Below are positions 59,901 to 64,000 of a DNA stretch of 64,000 nucleotides, piece after piece; positions within the stretch are counted from its first letter, which is position 1, and every line of letters begins with the position of its first letter. Source of the DNA: Lutjanus erythropterus (taxonomy: Eukaryota > Chordata > Actinopteri > Lutjaniformes > Lutjanidae); NCBI GenBank assembly GCA_020091685.1, contig CM034591.1, forward strand, positions 24,643,312 to 24,707,311, in the 5' to 3' direction. Position numbers and translations under genes: made by a program. The notes beneath the pieces are model-generated. The model did no database searches and was not told where the DNA came from. It saw only the letters and a program-made list of their open reading frames with translations.

Positions 59901-62900
59901 CTGAAAGTCAGTGTCCTGTGTATAAATATAAGTGAAAGTGTTATTAGTTAAATATACTGAAAGTACCAAAAGTAAAACATTACAGATTAATAATTAAGCA
60001 CCAGCAGCATTTAATGTTGTAGTTGCCTGAGGTGGAACAAATATTAACCACTTTATATTCTGTTGAGTAGTTTAACAATCTCTAAAAATGCTTTCTCATT
60101 TTTTTGTTGGTCTTATGCCTTGTATCTAAAACTTGAACCTGCAGAGAAATTAGTGATTAAAATTATGAAGTAAGTGTAAAAGAAGTACAATAATTCCCTT
60201 TGAATTGTGAGACAAAAAGAAGCATGAAATGGAAATCAAGTAACGTACCTCAAATTGTATGTAAGTACAGTACTTAAGTAAATGTACTTATGTCACTTCC
60301 CACCATAGGTGAAAATACTGGATAAAATTGTAATGAGAGATGATTGGTGGTAACCCTATCCTTAACCCTCCGTGTCTCTTTATGTATGAGTAGTAGTAAA
60401 TATATACAAGCGAGAAGGGAGCTCAGAGAGTGCAGACCTCCATGAAGGCCAAATACCCTCCTGAGGTGGCTGTTATGTTTTATTGTATGTTTAGTTGTGT
60501 CACACCATTGACTTTAATTACAATGGTGTTGGGCACTTAACGAGAGTGAAAAATAATTTGTTTATCTGTCCTGTGATTTGGATCCATTTTCAGGCTATAC
60601 ATTCTTCTGTAATCCCGCTAACAAACAGGCAAATAAAAAGACAAACAGGTCAAGAACTGTCACTGAAAACCTAACTTCCTTGGAAGAAGTAATAAGCTGA
60701 ATGCCTGAAAGGTTTTGATATCTGTATCCAACCTTTATATTTTTCTCTTTTTACAGATTTTTGGCCCAGTCCAGCAGATCATGAAGTTCAAAACTATCGA
60801 GGAAGTGATAGAAAGAGCCAACAACACAGATTACGGTTTGGTTGCGGCTGTTTTCACCAGTGACATCAACAAAGCCATGACCATATCCACAGCCATGCAG
60901 GCTGGCACTGTCTGGTAAGTTTCATCTGCTGTGTGTTTCTTTAGCTGCAATCAGTAATATTTTTCATGTGGGAAGTATCAACCATTTCAGACTCTGGCAT
61001 CCAGAAACTGTAAACTGGCAATGTGCCACCTCACTATCATTACACAAGCCGCAAAGAAATGTTTTCCTTCCTTTTTTTTCACTTTTTTCCCCACAGCTCA
61101 GACATTCAAGATATAAAAATATCAAACCAACATGCCAGTGCAAGACAACAATGCAAAACTTAGATTGTAAATGTAAACTGACACCCTCATTTTATAATTT
61201 GTATAAATGAAATGGTCATAAAATGTTTGTTCTTGAGTTCACCTAGAATTGTTTTGTTTCTTTTTGTAATTAGCTGCAGATGGCTATAAGTAGGGGTGGA
61301 AGTATAGCTAACATACAGCATCTGCCAAGAATTTTTCACCACTTGTCATACTTGACTGCAATCCTCTGCAAGCTGAGGAAACATTTTTCTACTTTGTCCT
61401 TCCTTCTTGATACTGCTCAATCACCATCCCACTTCTCTTCCTCTGATGAGGATTTTGTTTGGTACTTTTAAAACTTTCTTACCATTTTTTCTTTGTTGAC
61501 AAACAATATTCTGACACTGCTGACAACAACCGCTTCTTACAATGTAAAGATATTTGGGTGTGACTGCAGACAACTAGCTGTGTCTCTAGTTGTCCCCTGA
61601 TCTTATAGATATGACTCTTGCAGTAGCTGTTGACTCAGATTAGGAATCACCCTCACCCTTTCATTAGTCTTGTATGATGATTTGGCTTTTACAGCATCAC
61701 CAAACCACACTGACCTTTTCCAGTACGCCATGCTTTATTCACTTAACATTTTCAGCTAATTTGTCTTCACTAGGAGTCATATTATATTCCTCACTTGCAC
61801 ATCCTTTCTTAAATGTTTGGTAACCATGGTAATTAGGGTTAGGACCTGAAAAAAGTCATTATTACAGAACAGTTTCTAAGTCAACATTCATGTCTTAACT
61901 TAAACTAAGAAAAGTATATTATACAAGAACCCCAGCCCAACTAACTTTAAGGTAACTTTTCCACCAGGTAATGTTAGTTAACTTGTTTAATCGACTCTGT
62001 CTGCTTAGCCCAATCTTTTTCTTTTATTTACCAAGTTAGTGTTGTTGTAAATTTCCCAAAAAGAACATCTTTGAAATTCTCTGCAGGTGTTACAAACACC
62101 TCTGACTTATCTGCTTGCTCTATTTTTTTTTCTTTTCAATACAAAAAATCAACGGTTACAAAGTTGTTTAGCTCAGTGAGATGAGAAAAGTATTGTTGGT
62201 TGCTGGGTAACAGAGGGGGAAAGTTGATCAGTGATTTTGGATCGTGTATTTAGGATTTCCTCACTTCAGATAAGATAGGATGATGTAAGATATCATACAT
62301 CAAGTTAGTTAGCTTCTATAATACCATACTGGGTAAACTCATATGTAAAACACTTCCTATCTCTTCCATTTTCCTTTTTTTAGTAAAATCCAATATTTAC
62401 TCCTCTTTGTTTTCCTCTTTGGTTTTTGTACAGATTAAACAAACTGGATATAATATATTAGTTGTTTCCTCATGTTTCCAGTCTTTTAATCTGTCTGTTA
62501 ATCCAAGCTAACAGCTGTTGGCAATATTGTCATATATACTATACAAATCTACAAATGTTAGACAATAAAAGCAGCAAATGTTTCTCTTTCATCCCTTATT
62601 ATCTGCTCTCTTCTGTAAACTGAATCCAAATAGGCATGTTTACTCATCATAATCATTTTTGAATCTTCTGTCTCCCTATATTAAAGGGTAGATCCATGTT
62701 TTTGTTTCTTTTTTGGGGTTTTTGTATCATTCTGTAGCTTCTTCTGTATTCAAATCTGAACAATTAAATATTGGATGAAGTACATATATTTTAGCATCAA
62801 AATGCTATTTTCCCAAGCCTTTCAAAACCCATTTTCTCACGAAACCTGACATAGATTTCTGCATGATAATGTCGCAACATTGGTTGATGAAGTGCACCAG

Positions 62901-63817
62901 TGCTGTAACCTACGTCACTGCTTTTTGCTGAAAGCTGAGTGGGAGTTATACTTGAAAAACCTGGGAAAAAATGCAGATGGAGTCCCCCTTTAATGGGTTA
63001 CTATAAAAGAATGCTTTGACTTAATCTGTTGCGGTAAATTGACCAGTCATTCATGTATCACAGCACCGCCACCCCTCCCAGGATCTTCTCAGAGTTTTGT
63101 CCAGTTTCCCCCATTTTCTCGGACTTTGTCTTTGTCTTTCCTGAACTCCCAAAGTGTTTCTACTCTACTTCAACTTCAATCTTCTGAGCATCCATTCACT
63201 CTTTCCATCCCAGGCTGCCACAGTTAGTAAATTCACAAATATACAACCTGACAACTTTCAGCTGTGTTTGCTAAATAATAATGGAATTATGTTGTTAAAT
63301 CCAGAGGGTTTCAAAAATAGCCATGACAATACATTTTTACTGAAAGCAGCTGTTATACTACTGCTTTGGACAAAGTTATGCACCGTTTTATAATGGCAAA
63401 CCACATGAGTCAAACACACAAGAGTGATCAGTGTTTTGTGTATTTCCCAGGATAAACTGCTTCAACGCTCTGAGCACACAGTGTCCATTTGGCGGATATA
63501 AAATGTCTGGCAATGGACGTGAATTGTGAGTATGACTTGGTCGCCTGCCCACTGAATATTACTGATACTGACATTGTGTTTTGAAAACCTACTTTCTAAA
63601 ATTGCTTAACATCGCATAAATCTTTATCTAAGAGGATACTGCAGTATTTCTGCATCAGGACCCTCCGGCAGTGTATACACCATATTTCATGACAGTTTAA
63701 ACAAATGAGCAGCATTGTAACTATTTCCTGTTGTGTTTTTTCAGGGGAGAAAGCGGTTTGAAGGAGTACTCAGAGGTGAAGACCATCACGATGAAGATGG
63801 TCGCCAAGAACTCTTAA
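27360..63817 (+). CDS. aldh1a2: Retinal dehydrogenase 2 (complete CDS, 13 exons)
   Basis: Cytosolic NAD-dependent aldehyde dehydrogenase that oxidises all-trans-retinal to retinoic acid, the main embryonic source of this signal in trunk mesoderm. Coding exons: 27360-27476, 40823-40927, 42270-42410, 42803-42932, 45995-46056, 47912-48040, 50931-51044, 57501-57603, 58815-58999, 59119-59283, 60757-60914, 63451-63525, 63745-63817. Together 1557 nt, 518 residues plus stop, the same length as human ALDH1A2. It starts [13 protein letters not shown], as the mammalian protein does. Active-site residues are all present: N187 (WNFP), K210 (LKPAEQT), the FTGSTEVGK nucleotide loop at 259-269, E286 (LELGGK) and the catalytic C320 (GQCC). 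Exons 5 and 6 have unusual GT-repeat acceptors. No frameshift or missing exon. The gene is divergent from aqp9, as in tetrapods. Confidence 0.97.
29255..29640. repeat. Dispersed repeat rich in AAGTACTT words, copy 1
   Basis: Teleost interspersed sequence recognisable from ACTTAAAGTATCAAAAG, AACTAAAGCTGTCAG and AATGGAAATACTCAAG-like blocks. Further copies are in introns 1, 2 and 10 of this gene. Confidence 0.55.
29711..30000. mobile_element. Dispersed element, second copy in aldh1a2 intron 1
   Basis: Same family and orientation as 25719-25998. The two copies flank the aldh1a2 promoter and exon 1. The stretch equivalent to TGATTGACAG reads GATGACTAAGAG here, so the motif is absent. Confidence 0.6.
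30320..30340. repeat. (CTG)7 microsatellite
   Basis: Seven uninterrupted CTG units in aldh1a2 intron 1. Confidence 0.95.
31491..31510. repeat. (TG)10 microsatellite
   Basis: Ten TG units after a T-rich run, in intron 1. Confidence 0.9.
32210..32575. mobile_element. MITE-like element, copy B (inverted relative to copy A)
   Basis: Degenerate reverse-complement match to 546-1158, including AAATTTTAAGTTG, AAAAGACAAGTCGAGG and AAACATGTTCAATGAGCT. Ends are eroded and coordinates approximate. Confidence 0.5.
35473..35546 (-). repeat. C-rich tract with G-quadruplex potential on the minus strand
   Basis: Repeated runs of three to seven C on plus. The part at 35481-35504 (CCCCC A CCC T CCC TAAA CCCCCCC) satisfies the four-G-tract rule on the minus strand, with loops of 1 to 4 nt. 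Confidence 0.8.
36340..37670. repeat. AAGTACTT-rich dispersed repeat, long or composite copy
   Basis: Begins CTTTACTCAAGTATAAGTACAG and ends near CACTTAAGTACAGTACTTGAG. The middle contains unrelated AT-rich sequence, so this may be two copies or one interrupted copy. Confidence 0.5.
38927..39145. repeat. Degenerate minisatellite, about 40-bp unit
   Basis: About four to five units, each with TTACATTGTTTG or a variant followed by (T/C)AGCTAG and an A-rich run. Located in intron 1, about 1.7 kb before exon 2. Confidence 0.65.
39669..39691. repeat. (GAG)n microsatellite
   Basis: About seven GAG units in intron 1. Confidence 0.9.
40411..40427. repeat. C17 homopolymer
   Basis: Seventeen C in a row in intron 1, about 400 bp before exon 2. 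The length is likely to vary or to be miscalled. Confidence 0.9.
40823..40927 (+). CDS. aldh1a2: aldh1a2 coding exon 2
   Basis: 105 nt, residues 40-74 ([10 protein letters not shown] through CEVQEADK), the N-terminal strand and the [10 protein letters not shown] block. Acceptor CATGCAG, donor GTAAAT. Confidence 0.97.
40928..42269 (+). other. aldh1a2: aldh1a2 intron 2
   Basis: GT-AG intron of 1342 bp. Flanks and centre (about 41020-41080 and 41890-42055) are AAGTACTT-type repeat pieces. A TTCTTC-rich run lies at about 41310-41330. No other feature. Confidence 0.65.
42270..42410 (+). CDS. aldh1a2: aldh1a2 coding exon 3
   Basis: 141 nt, residues 75-121, with [18 protein letters not shown] and LADLVERD. 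Acceptor CTCACAG, donor GTAAGT. Confidence 0.97.
42411..42802 (+). other. aldh1a2: aldh1a2 intron 3
   Basis: GT-AG intron of 392 bp. Nothing notable seen. Confidence 0.75.
42803..42932 (+). CDS. aldh1a2: aldh1a2 coding exon 4
   Basis: 130 nt, residues 122-164 plus one base of Asp165, with ESLNSGKPF and [16 protein letters not shown]. Acceptor CTTCAG, donor GTAAAA. Confidence 0.97.
43728..43918. mobile_element. Small TIR MITE, copy 2
   Basis: 191 bp with inverted ends GGTTGCGTATAGAAGGGAAC and, at right, GGTTCCCATCTAGATATAAC. Interior shared with 17293-17527 (TTGTTTCTTC, TTGTACAAA, TTA-GTTTTA). Confidence 0.65.
45921..45984 (+). repeat. aldh1a2: (GT)32 tract at the aldh1a2 exon 5 acceptor
   Basis: 64 nt of pure GT, ending 10 nt before the first base of exon 5. 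It replaces the usual polypyrimidine tract; only CCCTTCAC separates it from the acceptor AG. Confidence 0.97.
45995..46056 (+). CDS. aldh1a2: aldh1a2 coding exon 5
   Basis: 62 nt, completing Asp165 and encoding up to Pro185 ([11 protein letters not shown], then GVCGQIIP). Its acceptor CCCTTCACAG directly follows a (GT)32 tract. Skipping it would shift the frame. Confidence 0.96.
46381..46933. repeat. 26-bp minisatellite, about 20 units
   Basis: Imperfect head-to-tail units of about 26 bp. Each has the order GCTAACATTAGCTACACAGA and then CCAACC or a variant. Divergence between units is moderate, with common changes ACATTAG to ACGTTAG or ATGTTAG. Confidence 0.9.
47867..47902 (+). repeat. aldh1a2: (GT)18 tract at the aldh1a2 exon 6 acceptor
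   Basis: 36 nt of pure GT, separated from exon 6 by CATGCACAG only. The nearest upstream pyrimidine run (CTTTTTCC) lies before the tract. Confidence 0.97.
47912..48040 (+). CDS. aldh1a2: aldh1a2 coding exon 6
   Basis: 129 nt, residues 186-228. It contains the oxyanion Asn187 in WNFP and the NAD-contacting Lys210 in LKPAEQT. Its acceptor CATGCACAG follows a (GT)18 tract. Skipping it would keep the frame but remove both functional residues. Confidence 0.96.
48041..50930 (+). other. aldh1a2: aldh1a2 intron 6
   Basis: GT-AG intron of 2890 bp with the complete MITE at 48429-49064. No other feature recognised. Confidence 0.65.
48429..49064. mobile_element. Complete MITE with 22-bp terminal inverted repeats
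   Basis: 636 bp. The left end TTAAAGAGATAGTTCACCCA and the right end TGGGTGAACTATCCCTTTAA are inverted and nearly identical. TTAA stands at both extremes, which could be part of the repeat or a TTAA target duplication. A non-coding interior of palindromic AT-rich sequence. The truncated relative is at 20112-20391. Confidence 0.75.
50931..51044 (+). CDS. aldh1a2: aldh1a2 coding exon 7
   Basis: 114 nt, residues 229-266, from [19 protein letters not shown] to AFTGSTE, part of the Rossmann-type NAD-binding fold. Acceptor TTTGACAG, donor GTACTT. Confidence 0.97.
51370..52054. repeat. Array of GGTTCT/AGAACC hairpin units
   Basis: About ten imperfect units of 55-75 bp, each containing GGGTTCT and AGAACCC or close variants, so every unit is partly self-complementary. 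The right boundary TTTATTTCTAAGAGTG resembles the terminus of teleost non-autonomous DNA elements with tandem interiors. Confidence 0.65.
53926..54165. mobile_element. Small TIR MITE, copy 3
   Basis: 240 bp. Left GGTCGTGTTTAGAAGGCAAC; right end ATATCTAAACACAACC. Same family as 17293-17527 and 43728-43918, with the shared TTGTATAAT-GTGCACAAAGAAG block in opposite internal orientation. Confidence 0.6.
55595..55710. repeat. Terminal part of a common teleost dispersed repeat
   Basis: GGGATAGTTTGAAATGTTGG, then TTTCTTTCTTGCTGAGA and TTGATACCACTTTCACATCTG. I recognise these as a frequent fish interspersed repeat start. Extent to the right is unclear. Confidence 0.5.
56705..56815. repeat. Foldback inverted repeat
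   Basis: The arms 56705-56753 and 56767-56815 (49 nt each) are close reverse complements around a 13-nt loop. The left arm matches part of the 25719/29711 element family (GTTGATTGTTGAGTCTCATT). Confidence 0.8.
57501..57603 (+). CDS. aldh1a2: aldh1a2 coding exon 8 (general base Glu286)
   Basis: 103 nt, residues 267-300 plus one base. [14 protein letters not shown] carries Glu286, the general base. Acceptor CTTCTAG, donor GTAAGT. Confidence 0.97.
57604..58814 (+). other. aldh1a2: aldh1a2 intron 8
   Basis: GT-AG intron of 1211 bp. The part 57805-57965 is GC-richer and unique-looking, a possible conserved element; it includes CATAAATCA, a Cdx/Hox-like site. The rest is AT-rich. Confidence 0.6.
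58815..58999 (+). CDS. aldh1a2: aldh1a2 coding exon 9 (catalytic Cys320)
   Basis: 185 nt, completing Leu301 and encoding up to Gln362. [13 protein letters not shown] holds the nucleophile; the second Cys is residue 320. The mammalian protein has Gln where this one has Ala in FFNAGQ. Followed by a very short 119-bp intron. Confidence 0.97.
59119..59283 (+). CDS. aldh1a2: aldh1a2 coding exon 10
   Basis: 165 nt, residues 363-417, with [24 protein letters not shown] and MRIAREE. Acceptor CCCACAG, donor GTAAGA. Confidence 0.97.
59284..60756 (+). other. aldh1a2: aldh1a2 intron 10 with AAGTACTT-type repeat
   Basis: GT-AG intron of 1473 bp. About 59350-59890 and 60230-60305 are copies of the dispersed repeat seen at 29255-29640 and 36340-37670 (GTGGAAGAAGTAATCTTTAC, ACTCAAGTAAAGTACAAGTA). 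Confidence 0.6.
60757..60914 (+). CDS. aldh1a2: aldh1a2 coding exon 11
   Basis: 158 nt, residues 418-469 plus two bases of Trp470. It begins [13 protein letters not shown] and carries [16 protein letters not shown]. Acceptor TTACAG, donor GTAAGT. Confidence 0.97.
60915..63450 (+). other. aldh1a2: aldh1a2 intron 11
   Basis: GT-AG intron of 2536 bp, AT-rich. No exon or clear repeat recognised. Confidence 0.6.
63451..63525 (+). CDS. aldh1a2: aldh1a2 coding exon 12
   Basis: 75 nt, completing Trp470 and encoding [20 protein letters not shown] and NGRE, plus two bases of Leu495. Acceptor TTCCCAG, donor GTGAGT. Confidence 0.96.
63526..63744 (+). other. aldh1a2: aldh1a2 intron 12
   Basis: GT-AG intron of 219 bp. 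Nothing notable; acceptor TTTTTTCAG. Confidence 0.8.
63745..63817 (+). CDS. aldh1a2: aldh1a2 coding exon 13 and stop
   Basis: 73 nt, completing Leu495 and encoding [16 protein letters not shown] and the final KNS before TAA (63815-63817). The KNS terminus matches mammalian ALDH1A2. Confidence 0.96.
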
Positions 63818-64000
63818 GGCAGCCACACTTGTTGTTTGGGAGAAGGTAGCGTCTTCCTCATCACTGACACCGCCTCTCGTCGGTCCGTCCATGGTGGCAA
63901 ACCACATTAACCATCAAAACGAGTTATCTCCATGGTAACTACAGGCTGTGACCACTCGCTGCCCTCCCAGTTCCTCCATCAACTCTGCATCACTCGCCAC
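63818..64000 (+). other. aldh1a2: aldh1a2 3' UTR, start
   Basis: Sequence after the stop codon to the window edge. No polyadenylation signal is seen, so the transcript continues beyond the window. Confidence 0.7.

Overview
This is vertebrate genomic DNA, almost certainly from a spiny-rayed (percomorph-type) teleost fish. Genes are split into short exons with GT-AG introns, the intergenic DNA is AT-rich, and several dispersed repeat families typical of teleosts are present. There is no bacterial, viral or organellar gene organisation.

Three genes can be read exon by exon. (1) The 5' end of lipc (hepatic lipase), minus strand: exon 1 with signal peptide at 3213-3294 and exon 2 at 183-358; the rest lies off the left edge. 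(2) A complete aqp9-type aquaglyceroporin, minus strand, six coding exons between 22411 and 9152, encoding 288 residues. (3) A complete coding sequence for aldh1a2 (retinal dehydrogenase 2), plus strand, thirteen coding exons from 27360 to 63817, encoding 518 residues, with the 3' UTR running off the right edge. All 21 coding exons keep frame across their junctions. The order lipc-aqp9-aldh1a2, with aqp9 and aldh1a2 transcribed divergently, matches the tetrapod LIPC-AQP9-ALDH1A2 block (human 15q21-22).

Layout: 1-3294 lipc 5' part; 3295-about 7350 intergenic, with an hAT-like element that has an 8-bp target duplication; about 7350-22620 the aqp9 transcription unit; 22620-27228 the divergent intergenic region with a CCAAT/TATA promoter for aldh1a2; 27360-64000 aldh1a2, with a 13.3-kb first intron. 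The introns hold DNA-transposon remnants, MITEs, microsatellites, a 26-bp minisatellite and two large inverted repeats.

The genes are not an operon. lipc acts on plasma lipoproteins, Aqp9 passes glycerol and other small solutes, and Aldh1a2 makes retinoic acid. The observations most worth checking are: (GT)n tracts in place of a normal polypyrimidine tract directly before the acceptors of aldh1a2 exons 5 and 6; an Aqp9 pore filter of AQP3 type (F61/G201/Y210/R216); PBX/MEIS/HOX-type sites in non-repetitive blocks of aldh1a2 intron 1 and upstream; and a near-perfect 113-bp palindrome in aqp9 intron 5. I found no evidence of an entirely new biological system.
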